A DNA stretch of 33,112 nucleotides from Caccocola sp964450835 (lineage in GTDB: Bacteria > Synergistota > Synergistia > Synergistales > Synergistaceae), in the NCBI GenBank assembly GCA_964450835.1, contig CAYVEQ010000019.1:1-33112 (forward strand), in the 5' to 3' direction. The position numbers and the translations under genes are program-made. Below the pieces are notes generated by a model. It was not told where the DNA came from. It ran no database searches and worked only from the letters and a program-made list of their open reading frames with translations. The number at the start of each line of letters is the position of its first letter. Position 1 is the stretch's first letter. Positions 8,184-16,802 of the stretch are shown here, in pieces.

Positions 8184-9070
8184 CGCTTTCCCTCCCTCAC
8201 AGCCCGCGCGAGTCCGCGCGCGAGAGCTTCCGCCTCGCGCGGCGAACCTTCCGCCGAGCGCTTTTCGTATATGTTTTTTTCCTCGTCGGCGTAAAAGCCG
8301 CGAAGCGTCATTTTTCCGTCTTTTATCTCCGCGTACGCGCCGACCGGCGAGGCGCAGCCGCCGCCCAACTCCGACGAGAAGCAGCGCTCCGCCGCAGCGC
8401 AGAGAGCGGCCTCCTCGCAGCGCACGGCGTCGAGATAATCATAGTTTTCTCCCGCGCGCCCCTGACAGGCCAGTATCCCCTGACCCGGCGCCGGCGTCAT
8501 CTCGTCCGCGGAGAAATATCTTGTTATCCTGTGGCCCATGCCGATTCGCGTCAGCCCCGCGGCCGCGAGCACGAGAGCGGCGAACGCCCCCTCGTCGAGC
8601 TTGCGCAGGCGCGTGTTGACATTGCCGCGCACAGGCTCGACACGAAAGGAAGGAAAGAGCCTTGCGAGCTGAAGTCTGCGCCGCGCCGAGGAGCAGCCGA
8701 TCGGCAGCCTGACGTCCGGTTGCGCGCCCGCCGGCAGAACGAGAGTGTCGCGCGCGTCCCCGCGTTTAGAGCAGGCGACTATCGGGAGCTCGCGGTTTTC
8801 GCAGAGCGGGAGGTCTTTCAGGCTGTGGACGGCGACGTCGATCTTTCCGGACTTGAGAGCCTCTTCCAGCTCCAGTGTAAAGAGTCCTTTTATGCCGGAC
8901 TTGTCAGAGGCTTCGGAGAAGGGCTTCATGTTCACGTCTCCCGAGGTCGTCACCGGCACGAGCTCCGCGCGCAAGTCGCGGCGCGCCGCTTCGACCGCGG
9001 CCATGACGAGCCGCGTCTGCGCGAGCGCGAGCGCGCTTTTCCGGCTGCCGAACCTGATGACTTTTTTCAT
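8180..9070 (-). CDS. hemC: hydroxymethylbilane synthase (porphobilinogen deaminase)
   Basis: 296 residues. It polymerises four porphobilinogen units to hydroxymethylbilane. Typical blocks are IRFGSRKSALALAQT at the N terminus, the KGLFTLELEEAL and VHSLKDLP segments, RRLQL, VRGNVNTRLRKLDEG, APGQGILACQ and the cofactor-attachment GGGCASPVGAYA with Cys239 (dipyrromethane linkage). The frame continues upstream to 9454 but that part is a shadow of the cbiJ-sirC gene. ATG 9070 has AGGAAG upstream and overlaps the upstream stop as ATGA, and it begins exactly where the family begins. Confidence 0.97.
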   Translation of the reverse strand: MKKVIRFGSRKSALALAQTRLVMAAVEAARRDLRAELVPVTTSGDVNMKPFSEASDKSGIKGLFTLELEEALKSGKIDVAVHSLKDLPLCENRELPIVACSKRGDARDTLVLPAGAQPDVRLPIGCSSARRRLQLARLFPSFRVEPVRGNVNTRLRKLDEGAFAALVLAAAGLTRIGMGHRITRYFSADEMTPAPGQGILACQGRAGENYDYLDAVRCEEAALCAAAERCFSSELGGGCASPVGAYAEIKDGKMTLRGFYADEEKNIYEKRSAEGSPREAEALARGLARAVREGKR

Positions 9071-10302
9071 CGCGCTTCCTTTTCTTCCGCCGTTTTGGAC
9101 TTCTCCTCGGCGACCCACGAAGGCCACACCTCGCGCACCCTGTCGGCGAGACGCCGCGTCAACTTCGGAGATAGAGCTCCGGCGGATACGCAGACCGCCG
9201 TTTCGTCCTCTGTCACGAGAGAGGGAAAAAAGAAGGAACACTCTTCCGCGGCGTCCGCCACGCTGACATATATCCCCGCTGCTTTCGCCTCTTCTCCCAC
9301 GCGCCTGTTCAGCCCGCGGTCGCCTGTCGCGGCTACGATGATGAAAGCGCCGTCGCCGTCGCCGTTTTCCCATTTTTTCCTGTGAAGTATGAATCCTTGG
9401 CCTTCGAACCCCTCGGCGAACTCCGGGCTTACAACGTGCACCTCGGCGCCGCACCTGGCGAGAGTCCGGGCGCGCCGCATGGCGACGGCTCCGCCGCCGG
9501 CTATGACGGCTTTTCTTTTTTCTATGTCCGTGAGCATCGGGAAAAGCGGCGGACGCGGGAGGCCGAGCCTGCGTCTTAGCAGGACGAGCGCCTCGCGCGC
9601 CGAGTACCCCTCCTCGGCGCTCCTGCCCACGACTATGAGACGCGCTCCCGTTTCGAGCGCCGCCCCGATTTTTTCCGGCATTCCGCCCGCTTCGCCGCCG
9701 TCTTTCGTGACGAGCACGGAGGCGCCGGTCATGCGCAGCATCGCAGCGTTCATCTCTTTGGAGAAGGGGCCGCGCATTGCGATTATCTGTCCGGGGCCGA
9801 AGCCGAGGGCGGCGCAGCGCTCTATTACATCTTTTGCCGGAAGCACGCGAGGGAAGAGCCTTTCCGACGCGCCCCGCACTTTGGCGAAAATATCAAGCTC
9901 TTTGCTTCCCGTCGCGATAAGCGCTCTGTCGCGGCACCCGTCAAGCAGCCGAGCCGCCTCCTCGCAGCTTTCGACAATCACGGCCTCTTTCGGCAGAGCG
10001 GTGCGCCGGCGCGCAACACGCATATATTCCGCGCAGGTGTCCGCGCATGCCTTTTTTATCTCGGCGGTCACTGCGCGGGCGTAGGGGTGAGTGGCGTCGG
10101 CGACCACGGTCACTCCCTCGGCTCTTATCAGTTCCGCCATTTCGGGCGCGGAGAGCCGCCCGGCCCTCACGTCAAGCGCCGGCAGTTCCGGCAGAACCTC
10201 CGCGCCGTATTCCGTCGCGACGCAGCAGATCATCGGCAGGCCGCTTTCCGCGAGTTCGCGCGCCTCCGTCGTGCCGCCGAAGAGCAGCAGTTTCTCTTTC
10301 AT
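9067..10302 (-). CDS. cbiJ-sirC: fused (cobalt-)precorrin-6A reductase and precorrin-2 dehydrogenase
   Basis: 411 residues with two recognisable domains. Residues 1 to about 240 are CbiJ/CobK: LLLFGGTTEARELA at the start, DATHPYA, RDRALIATGSKELD, FPRVLPAKD, IIAMRGPFSKEMN, LVTKDGGEAGGMPEK and a final LIVVGR strand. It reduces cobalt-precorrin-6A with NAD(P)H. Residues about 250-411 are SirC/Met8-like: KRKAVIAGGGAVAMRRARTL (nucleotide-binding GGG), FIIVAATGDRGLNRRV, and YVSVADAAEECSFFFPSLV. It oxidises precorrin-2 to sirohydrochlorin. No frameshift or stop is seen between the halves. The second half appears to lack the additional CysG-like dimerisation module. The start lies 1 bp after cbiH, and the stop overlaps hemC. 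The activities belong to early and late steps of the pathway, so direct channelling is not obvious. Confidence 0.9.
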   Translation of the reverse strand: MKEKLLLFGGTTEARELAESGLPMICCVATEYGAEVLPELPALDVRAGRLSAPEMAELIRAEGVTVVADATHPYARAVTAEIKKACADTCAEYMRVARRRTALPKEAVIVESCEEAARLLDGCRDRALIATGSKELDIFAKVRGASERLFPRVLPAKDVIERCAALGFGPGQIIAMRGPFSKEMNAAMLRMTGASVLVTKDGGEAGGMPEKIGAALETGARLIVVGRSAEEGYSAREALVLLRRRLGLPRPPLFPMLTDIEKRKAVIAGGGAVAMRRARTLARCGAEVHVVSPEFAEGFEGQGFILHRKKWENGDGDGAFIIVAATGDRGLNRRVGEEAKAAGIYVSVADAAEECSFFFPSLVTEDETAVCVSAGALSPKLTRRLADRVREVWPSWVAEEKSKTAEEKEAR

Positions 10303-10303
10303 T

Positions 10304-11023
10304 TTAATTCCTGTATCCGCGCGGCGTTACGAGCCGCCCGCCGATTTCGCGCGTCGCGCCGTTGCCTATGATGACAGTGCAGAACATGTCTATCGGAGCG
10401 TCGGGCAGAGCGCCGAGAGTTGTGACGGCGCTCGTCTCGCCGCCGCGTCCGGCGTTGCGCACCCAGCCCGCCGGCGTCGAGGCGGGCTTTTCTTCCATGA
10501 GTATCGCACAGGCGCGCGCCAAGTGTCCGGGGCGGCCTCGGCTCGCGGGGTTGTAGAGGCATATCACGAAGTCCGCCGCAGCCGCAGCGCGAAGCCGTTT
10601 CTCTATCAAATCCCACGGCGTCAGCAGGTCGCTCAGGCTTATCACGGCGAAGTCGTGCATAAGAGGCGCGCCGAGCGCCGCCGCCGCCGACGAGGCCGCG
10701 GTCACGCCGGGAACTATTTCCACTTCCGATCCGTCGCCCGCCGTCTCAAGCATTATGCCGGCCATGCCGTAGACTCCGGGGTCGCCGCTTGAGATAAGGC
10801 CGACGGTGCGTCCCGCTTTTGACATTTCAAGAGCCAGGCGGCAGCGCTCCGCCTCGCCCTTCATCGGCGAGGCGACAAGCTCCTTGCGTCCCTCAAATAA
10901 CGGCCGCGCCAGCTCTATATAGGCTTTGTAACCGATTATGACGTCGCACCTCTCAAGCGCGGCGCGCGCGCGCGGCGTCATCTGGTCCGCGCCGCCTGGA
11001 CCCAGGCCCACTACGTAAATCAT
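10304..11023 (-). CDS. cbiH: (cobalt-)precorrin-3 C17-methyltransferase, ring contraction
   Basis: 239 residues, tetrapyrrole methylase fold. It methylates C17 and drives ring contraction with SAM. Seen are VGLGPGGADQMTPRA at the N terminus, IGYKAYIEL, SSGDPGVYGMAG, VPGVTAASSAAAALGAPLMHDF, the SLSDLLTPWDLIEKRL block that marks CobJ/CbiH, FVICLYNPASRGRP and the GETSAVTTLGAL segment. There is no C-terminal ferredoxin-like extension. The upstream open frame to 11317 is a shadow of hemA; ATG 11023 overlaps the hemA stop as ATGA. Confidence 0.95.
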   Translation of the reverse strand: MIYVVGLGPGGADQMTPRARAALERCDVIIGYKAYIELARPLFEGRKELVASPMKGEAERCRLALEMSKAGRTVGLISSGDPGVYGMAGIMLETAGDGSEVEIVPGVTAASSAAAALGAPLMHDFAVISLSDLLTPWDLIEKRLRAAAAADFVICLYNPASRGRPGHLARACAILMEEKPASTPAGWVRNAGRGGETSAVTTLGALPDAPIDMFCTVIIGNGATREIGGRLVTPRGYRN

Positions 11024-12165
11024 CCTCTTGCCGCCTCCGCCAGAGCGCGGTAGCACTTTTTTGCCATTTCGATATCCACCTTGTCTTTCAGCGAAAAAAG
11101 AAGCTTGTCCATCATGTTGCGCGACGCCTCGCGCACAGCATCGCGGTTGCAGAGAGAGCCGGAGAGTTCCGACGTCATCTCGCGCTCCGCGAAGGAGCGT
11201 ATTTCCTCTATCATCGGCATACATTCGTGAATGTGGCGCCACTCGCAAAAGCGCGCGATATGTTCCTCCGTTATCTTTTCTATCGCGGCGCGCATGCCTG
11301 CGGGCAGAGGCTCGCACCCGAGCGAGTCCATGTCGAAGAGCGTGACATTATCCATCGCGCCTATCGCCGGCTCTATGTCGCGCGGTACGGAGAGGTCCGC
11401 GATTACCGCGCCCGAGGGCGAGGGAACGAAATGTTCGGCGAGCAGCACGTAGTGGGGGCTGGCCGTCGCGCCGATTATTATTTCGCTCTCCCGCGCCGCT
11501 TCGTACCGGTTGTCGTAAGAGATCAGACCCACGCCGCGCGGCGGCGGCGCGCCGTCTTTGCGCCGGCGGCGGCGTGTCATAAAGACAGAGGCGCCTTCCT
11601 CCGCGAGCATCGAGGCGCAGAGCATGCCTATCTCCCCGCTTCCCACCACGAGGGCGCGCCTCCCGCAAAGGCCGCCGAGCCTCCCGCGCACGCGGCGCAC
11701 GGCGCGCTCCGCGACGGAACTTTCGCGCGGCATTTTTTTTACCGCGGCGCGTATCTCTTTGCCCGCCGTCACGGCGCCCTGAAAGAGGCGGGCGAGCGTC
11801 GGGCCGCAGCTTGCCGCCTCGCGCGACGCGGCGAGAGCGTTTTTCATCTGTCCCAATATCTGATCCTCGACGGGTATCTGCGAGAGCAGTCCCGCCGCCA
11901 CTTCAAAAATATGCCGCGCGGCCTCCGCTTCCTCGAAGTAAAAGAAAGCGGCCTCTCCGCGTGCCTCGCGCAGCAGCGCGCGAGGATCCTCGTCGGAGAA
12001 TACGCACAACTCCGTCCGGTTGCAGGTCGAAAGCAGAACCGCCTCCACCCCGCGCTCTTTCATGCCGCGCATAAATTCCGCAGCGGCAGACGCGGTGAAA
12101 GCGAAACGCTCGCGCTCCGCGAGAGCCGACTCGCGCTGGTCGAGTCCGGCAACCGCAAGTTTCAT
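11020..12165 (-). CDS. hemA: glutamyl-tRNA reductase
   Basis: 381 residues. It reduces glutamyl-tRNA(Glu) with NADPH to glutamate-1-semialdehyde, the first committed tetrapyrrole step. STCNRTELCVF holds the catalytic Cys (about residue 48). The quinate/shikimate-dehydrogenase-like NADPH domain has ALVVGSGEIGMLCA, followed by ADLSVPRDIEPAIG, and the C-terminal dimerisation helices are present but short (family length is more often 410-450). The ATG overlaps the cbiG stop as ATGA, with AGGAGG inside the cbiG end acting as the Shine-Dalgarno motif. Its position between cbiG and cbiH places general porphyrin synthesis under B12 riboswitch control. Confidence 0.95.
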   Translation of the reverse strand: MKLAVAGLDQRESALAERERFAFTASAAAEFMRGMKERGVEAVLLSTCNRTELCVFSDEDPRALLREARGEAAFFYFEEAEAARHIFEVAAGLLSQIPVEDQILGQMKNALAASREAASCGPTLARLFQGAVTAGKEIRAAVKKMPRESSVAERAVRRVRGRLGGLCGRRALVVGSGEIGMLCASMLAEEGASVFMTRRRRRKDGAPPPRGVGLISYDNRYEAARESEIIIGATASPHYVLLAEHFVPSPSGAVIADLSVPRDIEPAIGAMDNVTLFDMDSLGCEPLPAGMRAAIEKITEEHIARFCEWRHIHECMPMIEEIRSFAEREMTSELSGSLCNRDAVREASRNMMDKLLFSLKDKVDIEMAKKCYRALAEAARG

Positions 12166-13106
12166 TGATTATTCCTCCTGTGCTTCGCGAGGGCAAGCGT
12201 CGCGCCGGGGTAGAGTGTCTTGCTTCTCATGAGCGCGCCGTTGTCCGCGGCGAGGACGGCGGCTCTTTCGCAGACGCAGCCGACGCCGGTCTCTTTCTCC
12301 ACTCTTTCCGAATACGAGAAATGTCCGCGCGCGCCGCGCAGCTCTTCGGCGCTGTAGAGAAGGAGCGGGACTTTATATTTTTCCGCGAGTTTTATGATCG
12401 CGCTTTCATTCTTCTTTATATCTATCGACGCGACCGCGGCGAGCGAAAGAGGCGATACTCCCGCCTCTTCGAGAAACTCCTCCGCATCACGGGCGAGAGC
12501 GGCGGGTTCGGCCCCTCGCCTGCAGCCGACGCCGAGCGCGAGCAGACGCGGCCTGAGCCACAATGTCACCGGCCACGGCGCGCACTGAAGCTCTTCCGTG
12601 ACGGCGACGCCGACCTCGCGCCCGGCAAGCGCCGCAGAAGAAATTTCTTTTACCGCCTTTATGTTCTCGACGGCGCAGTTGTTTTCCGCCGCCCATGAAT
12701 CTGCGGCGGTCACTCCGCGCACGTCTGTCGCCGTAGTTATCACGGCGCGCCCGCCGGTCACCCCGGCTATTCGCGCGGCAAGAACGTTCGCTCCGCCCAT
12801 GTGGCCCGAAAGAAGCGAGATGACGTTCTCCCCCGCCTCGTCCATGACGACGACGGCTGGGTCTTCAGCCTTGCTTCTGACGAAAGGGGCGACGGCGCGC
12901 ACCGCTATGCCGCAGGCGGAGACGAAGACAATAGCGCCGCTGTCGGCAAAGCGCGCCCCCGCCCATTCTTTTAACCCCGGCTCTATGAGGCGAAGCCCCG
13001 TCCGCGCGTACCGCGCCGGAACCCACACGTCCGCGCCGAGACGCCGCGCGACGAGGAGCGCCGTCTTTATTCCCTCTTCGGAGAAAGCGGCGACGGCCGT
13101 TTTCAT
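12162..13106 (-). CDS. cbiG: cobalt-precorrin-5A hydrolase
   Basis: 314 residues. It opens the delta-lactone of cobalt-precorrin-5A, releasing acetaldehyde, a step specific to the anaerobic pathway. The N-terminal domain has GAIVFVSACGIAVRAVAPFV, DPAVVVMDEAGENVISLLSGHMGGAN and the ITTATDVRG segment; the C-terminal domain has LALGVGCRRG and the ASIDIKKNE block, both typical of CbiG. It overlaps cbiF upstream and hemA downstream by 4 bp each (ATGA). Together with cbiD it is the clearest evidence that the organism uses early cobalt insertion. Confidence 0.94.
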   Translation of the reverse strand: MKTAVAAFSEEGIKTALLVARRLGADVWVPARYARTGLRLIEPGLKEWAGARFADSGAIVFVSACGIAVRAVAPFVRSKAEDPAVVVMDEAGENVISLLSGHMGGANVLAARIAGVTGGRAVITTATDVRGVTAADSWAAENNCAVENIKAVKEISSAALAGREVGVAVTEELQCAPWPVTLWLRPRLLALGVGCRRGAEPAALARDAEEFLEEAGVSPLSLAAVASIDIKKNESAIIKLAEKYKVPLLLYSAEELRGARGHFSYSERVEKETGVGCVCERAAVLAADNGALMRSKTLYPGATLALAKHRRNNQ

Positions 13107-13858
13107 TCGGACGCCTTGCGGAAGCCGTGGGAGAAGCGGCTGTCGTAGAGCTTCGACAAGCCGTAGCGTTCCCCCAGAAAATCGCCGACCATCACGAGCG
13201 CGGTGTTCTGTATCCCGTACTTCTCGGCCTCAGCCGGAAGCTCCGCGACGGTTGAGCTTATGACGCGCTCCTCCGGCCACGAGGCCTTGTAGACCATCGC
13301 CGCTTTGGTGTCGGGCGCGAAGCCTCCCGCCACAAGCTCGGCGCAGAGAGCCTTCAACATGCCCGATGAGAGGAAGAAGACCATTGAGGCGCGGTGCGCG
13401 GCGAGCGAGCGGATATTTTCTTTCTCCGGCACGGGCGTGCGCCCCTCCATGCGCGTTATCACGACGGTCTGGCTCACGCCGGGAAGAGTGTACTCCACGC
13501 GGGCGGCGGCGGCCGCGGCGCAGAAGGAGCTTACGCCGGGTGTCACGTCGTATTCGATGCCGAGAGCCGCGAGCCTGTCCATCTGCTCGCGTATCGCGCC
13601 GTATATCGACGGGTCGCCGGTGTGCAGACGAACTGTGTCGACTCCCGATGCCTCCGCCTCGCGGAACTTTCCGACGACCTCATCAAGCGTCATCGAGGCG
13701 CTGTCGTATATCGCGCAGCCGGGCTTCGCCAGCGATAGCAGTTCTCTGTTCACGAGCGAGCCGGCGTAGATTATCATTCCCGCTTCGCCGAGCAGCCTCG
13801 CGCCGCGCAGCGTTATAAGGTCCGGCGCGCCTGGGCCGGCTCCGACGAAATGTATCAT
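13103..13858 (-). CDS. cbiF: (cobalt-)precorrin-4 C11-methyltransferase
   Basis: 251 residues, normal for the family. SAM-dependent methylation at C11. The N terminus IHFVGAGPGAPDLITLRGARLL is typical, followed by VRLHTGDPSIYGAIREQMDRL, YDVTPGVSSFCAAAAAARVEYTLP, QTVVITRMEGRTPVPE, the MVFFLSSGM segment and VYKASWPEERV. These last blocks distinguish CbiF/CobM from CbiL, CbiH and CbiE in the same operon. Both ends overlap their neighbours by 4 bp. Confidence 0.96.
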   Translation of the reverse strand: MIHFVGAGPGAPDLITLRGARLLGEAGMIIYAGSLVNRELLSLAKPGCAIYDSASMTLDEVVGKFREAEASGVDTVRLHTGDPSIYGAIREQMDRLAALGIEYDVTPGVSSFCAAAAAARVEYTLPGVSQTVVITRMEGRTPVPEKENIRSLAAHRASMVFFLSSGMLKALCAELVAGGFAPDTKAAMVYKASWPEERVISSTVAELPAEAEKYGIQNTALVMVGDFLGERYGLSKLYDSRFSHGFRKASE

Positions 13859-15084
13859 AGTTGTCCCTCTTTTCCCTTTCCGCGCGCTGTGGCTGAGAAT
13901 ATAACGACGGGGTTGCGCGCGGTCATTATCTCGCTTTCCCCGATTTTTTTCATTTTGCTGACGTTTATCTGAACCGCGTCGAAGTCGGCGAAATCGGGCG
14001 AGCCGAGCCTTTCCGCGGCGATTCTGAAAGTTTTGATCGTTACGGCGGAGACCGCGACGCGAAGGCCGGGGATCGGCGCGAGGCGCGAGAGCAGAGCCGG
14101 CAGCTCGCTGCCTGAGCCTCCGACAAAGACGTGCGTCGGACGCGGAAGGCTCTCTATCACGTCAAGAGCCGAGCCTTTGTGCAGAGTCACGTTAAAGAGG
14201 CGGAACTTTCTCACGTTCTCCGCCTCAAGCGCGTGCGCCTCGTCGTCTTTTTCGACGGCGTGCACTTCGCCGTCCGGACAGAACGCCGCCGCCGCGATTG
14301 AGACAGAGCCGGTTCCCGCCCCGATGTCCCAGAGCACGGAGTCGCGCGAAAGGCCGAGCTTCGCAAGTATCACGGCGCGCACTTCTTCGCGCGTCATCGG
14401 CACCGTTGTTCTTATGAAATCCCCGTCGCGAGGCAGCAGTTTCGGCCCGGGCGCGGGCTGAGGGTTGACGGCGAGCGCTATCGAAAGGCTGTCGAAGTCG
14501 CGGTTTGCCAGCTCCGACGGGCGGCCCCGCGTAACTTTACCGTCGCCGTAGCCGAGCCGCTCGCCGACCGTCACTTCGACTCCGTCAAGGCCCCGCGACG
14601 CAAGCAGAGAGCAGAACCAGCGCGGGGTCTTGTCCGTGCCGCAGAAGAATGCCGTCGCCCTGCTGCGGTCGACAGTCGAGAGAATTTTCGCCTCGCTTAT
14701 GCCGCGTCCGTGGCCCGAGAGGATTTTTGCGCTCTCCCATGTCTCGCCAGCTTCCGCGAAGAGAGACTGAAGCGAGCTTATCCCCGGAACCACTCTCATT
14801 TCGGCGTCGGGAAAGCGTTTTTTAAGAAGAGGCATGAGGCTGTAAACTCCGGGGTCGCCCGAAACGATTACCGCGACGTCGCCGAGCGCCAGCTCGCGCC
14901 CGATTTCCGCGAAAGTTTCGTCGAAGCCGCGCATCGGCAGATATTTCTCGCACTTCGCGGCAAGCCCCGCGTGACGCGGTGCCGCCACCGCGCAGCGGCA
15001 CCGCGCGACGGTTTCCGACGCCGCCGCAGTCTGCTGCGACGGATCTCCTGGCCCCGCGCCTACGACGTAAAGTCTGTTCGTCAT
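13855..15084 (-). CDS. cbiET: cobalt-precorrin-7 C5- / C15-methyltransferase (decarboxylating), CbiE-CbiT fusion (CobL type)
   Basis: 409 residues. Residues 1 to about 205 are a CbiE-type tetrapyrrole methylase (LYVVGAGPGDPSQ, VIVSGDPGVYSLMPLL, VPGISSLQSLFA, LSGHGRG). Residues about 210-409 are the CbiT Rossmann-type methyltransferase, starting IRTTVPMTREEVRAVILAKLGL, with the SAM-binding DIGAGTGSVSIAAA, the EKDDEA acidic strand end and HVFVGGSGSELPALL. It adds methyl groups at C5 and C15 and decarboxylates the acetate side chain at C12. This fusion is the CobL architecture of the aerobic pathway and is also common in anaerobes. AAGGAGG lies 6 nt before the ATG, and the gene starts 11 bp after cbiD. 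Confidence 0.95.
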   Translation of the reverse strand: MTNRLYVVGAGPGDPSQQTAAASETVARCRCAVAAPRHAGLAAKCEKYLPMRGFDETFAEIGRELALGDVAVIVSGDPGVYSLMPLLKKRFPDAEMRVVPGISSLQSLFAEAGETWESAKILSGHGRGISEAKILSTVDRSRATAFFCGTDKTPRWFCSLLASRGLDGVEVTVGERLGYGDGKVTRGRPSELANRDFDSLSIALAVNPQPAPGPKLLPRDGDFIRTTVPMTREEVRAVILAKLGLSRDSVLWDIGAGTGSVSIAAAAFCPDGEVHAVEKDDEAHALEAENVRKFRLFNVTLHKGSALDVIESLPRPTHVFVGGSGSELPALLSRLAPIPGLRVAVSAVTIKTFRIAAERLGSPDFADFDAVQINVSKMKKIGESEIMTARNPVVIFSATARGKGKEGQL

Positions 15085-15095
15085 ACCGCGCCTCC

Positions 15096-16187
15096 TTAAT
15101 TTATTCTCGCGAGTTCGGCCGCCGCGCCCTCAGCGCCGCCGCTCGCGCCGAGCATTTTTCCGTCGTTGTCTATAAAGGCCGCCTCGACGGGCAGCGCGCC
15201 GAACGATCTCTCCGTGCAGCGCTTCGCGACGATTTGTGCTAGACGCGCCCAGAGAAAGCAAAGGCCGTTTTCCTCGACAAGGCGCATCGCGTTTTCCGTC
15301 GTCACCGATTCGTAGAGCTCGCGTACAAGCTCCGAAGACGCGCCCGCGATAGCCGCCTGCGTGCAGAGCGCCTCAAGGCGTCCGTCGCCGGTGCGATTGT
15401 GCGTGTTGAAGCTGCCGGCCGCGACTTTCAGCAGTTTGCCGGGATGCCCGCAGAGCAGCGCGCCCTTGAAGCTCATGCGGCAGGCCTCGTCAAGCACGTA
15501 GCCTACGTAGTTGCCGCACTGCACGACACAGCGGCCGTGAATCGAAAATGCTTTGCGCATCGCCAGCTCGCCGGTGTTGCCGAAAGCAATCGCGACAGTG
15601 CCGTGGCCCGCCGCCGCGTGCGTGTTGAGTTCCAGAGTGAGCGACTCGAAGATCGATTCCTCGTTCATCGGGCGGACGATGCCTGTCGTTCCCAGTATCG
15701 AGATGCCGCCTGTCACGCCGAGGCGCGGGTTGAAGGTGCGCTTCGCCGTTTCCTCGCCGCCCGGAACTGAAATTGTAACGCGTGCCGCCTGAGCGCCGAT
15801 TACGCTTCGCAGCGCCTCCGTTATCATCGCGCGCGGCACCGGGTTGATGGCCGGCTCGCCGGGAGGAATTTTGAGGCCCGGCAGTGTCACGGTGCCGACC
15901 CCCTCGCCGCCGGCGAACGTTATCTCTCCCGCCGCGCCGTAAAGCTCGACGCTCGCCGTTATAAAAAGGCCGTCCGTCGCGTCCGGGTCATCTCCCGCGT
16001 CTTTTATCACGCCGCAGCCGCACGGCGCGTCGATGACCGGAATGACGAGCGTGCGTCCCTGTGGCGTGACAATCTCCACCGACTGAGGGCAGAGGCCGTT
16101 TAACAGCTTCATCGCCGCCGCCTTTGCCGCCGCCGCCGCGCAGGAACCGGTCGATATTCCCTCGCGGAGATTTTTACCGTATGCCAT
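15096..16187 (-). CDS. cbiD: cobalt-precorrin-5B C1-methyltransferase
   Basis: 363 residues. It methylates C1 of cobalt-precorrin-5B, giving cobalt-precorrin-6A, and is found only in the anaerobic pathway. The N terminus has the family signature GISTGSCAAAAAKAA, then DAPCGCGVIKDAGDDPDATDG, GEPAINPVPR, the GISILGTTGIVRPMNEE segment and HPGKLLKVAAGSFNTHNR. It overlaps cbiC by 14 bp. A run of Ala and Glu near the C terminus is unremarkable. Confidence 0.97.
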   Translation of the reverse strand: MAYGKNLREGISTGSCAAAAAKAAAMKLLNGLCPQSVEIVTPQGRTLVIPVIDAPCGCGVIKDAGDDPDATDGLFITASVELYGAAGEITFAGGEGVGTVTLPGLKIPPGEPAINPVPRAMITEALRSVIGAQAARVTISVPGGEETAKRTFNPRLGVTGGISILGTTGIVRPMNEESIFESLTLELNTHAAAGHGTVAIAFGNTGELAMRKAFSIHGRCVVQCGNYVGYVLDEACRMSFKGALLCGHPGKLLKVAAGSFNTHNRTGDGRLEALCTQAAIAGASSELVRELYESVTTENAMRLVEENGLCFLWARLAQIVAKRCTERSFGALPVEAAFIDNDGKMLGASGGAEGAAAELARIN

Positions 16188-16782
16188 AGAGCAGGGCGTT
16201 GACTATCGCCGAAGCGACCGCGGAGCCTCCCTTGCGTCCCATCGCCGCAATGTAGGGCACTCCCGCGCGTGTCAGCCTTTCCTTTGACTCGACGACATTG
16301 ACGAAGCCGACGGGCACGCCTATGACAAGCGACGGTCTGAGACGCCCTTCCCGAATTAGCTCGCAGATTTTGATCAAAGCGGTGGGCGCGTTGCCGATGG
16401 CGAATATTGCCTCGGGCGTTTTCTCCGCCGCCATTTCCATGCTGACGGCGGCGCGCGTCACGCCGCCGGCAAGCGCCGCCTCGCGCACATCTTTGTCCGC
16501 CATGCGGCAGATGACCTCCGCGCCGAAGCGGGCGGCGTAAATTTTGTTTATCCCCGCCGCCGCCATGTTGGTGTCCGTGACGATCGTGGCTCCGGCCACG
16601 AGAGCGCGGCGCGCCTTTTCGACCGCGCCGTCAGAGAAGCGCAGATTTTTCACGAAGTCGAAATCGGCCGTAGTGTGGACGACGCGCATCACCACGGGCA
16701 GATTCTCCGGCGGGCCCTCCCACGGCCCCATCTCCGAGGCGATTATCCTCATGCTTTCCCGTTCTATCTCTTCGGGTTTCAT
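16174..16782 (-). CDS. cbiC: cobalt-precorrin-8 methylmutase
   Basis: 202 residues. It moves the methyl group from C11 to C12, forming cobyrinate. Seen are RVVHTTADFDF (the catalytic His is in this segment), TIVTDTNMAAAGI, VSMEMAA, FAIGNAPTALIKI and VIGVPVGFVNVVESKE, all CbiC/CobH hallmarks. Two starts are possible. ATG 16806 overlaps the upstream gene as ATGA but has no Shine-Dalgarno motif. ATG 16782 is preceded by AAGAGGTG at good spacing and gives the family-like MKPEEIERES start. I chose the latter; both begin with MKP. Confidence 0.95.
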   Translation of the reverse strand: MKPEEIERESMRIIASEMGPWEGPPENLPVVMRVVHTTADFDFVKNLRFSDGAVEKARRALVAGATIVTDTNMAAAGINKIYAARFGAEVICRMADKDVREAALAGGVTRAAVSMEMAAEKTPEAIFAIGNAPTALIKICELIREGRLRPSLVIGVPVGFVNVVESKERLTRAGVPYIAAMGRKGGSAVASAIVNALLYGIR

Positions 16783-16802
16783 ACAAGCACCTCTTTTTGG
16801 TT

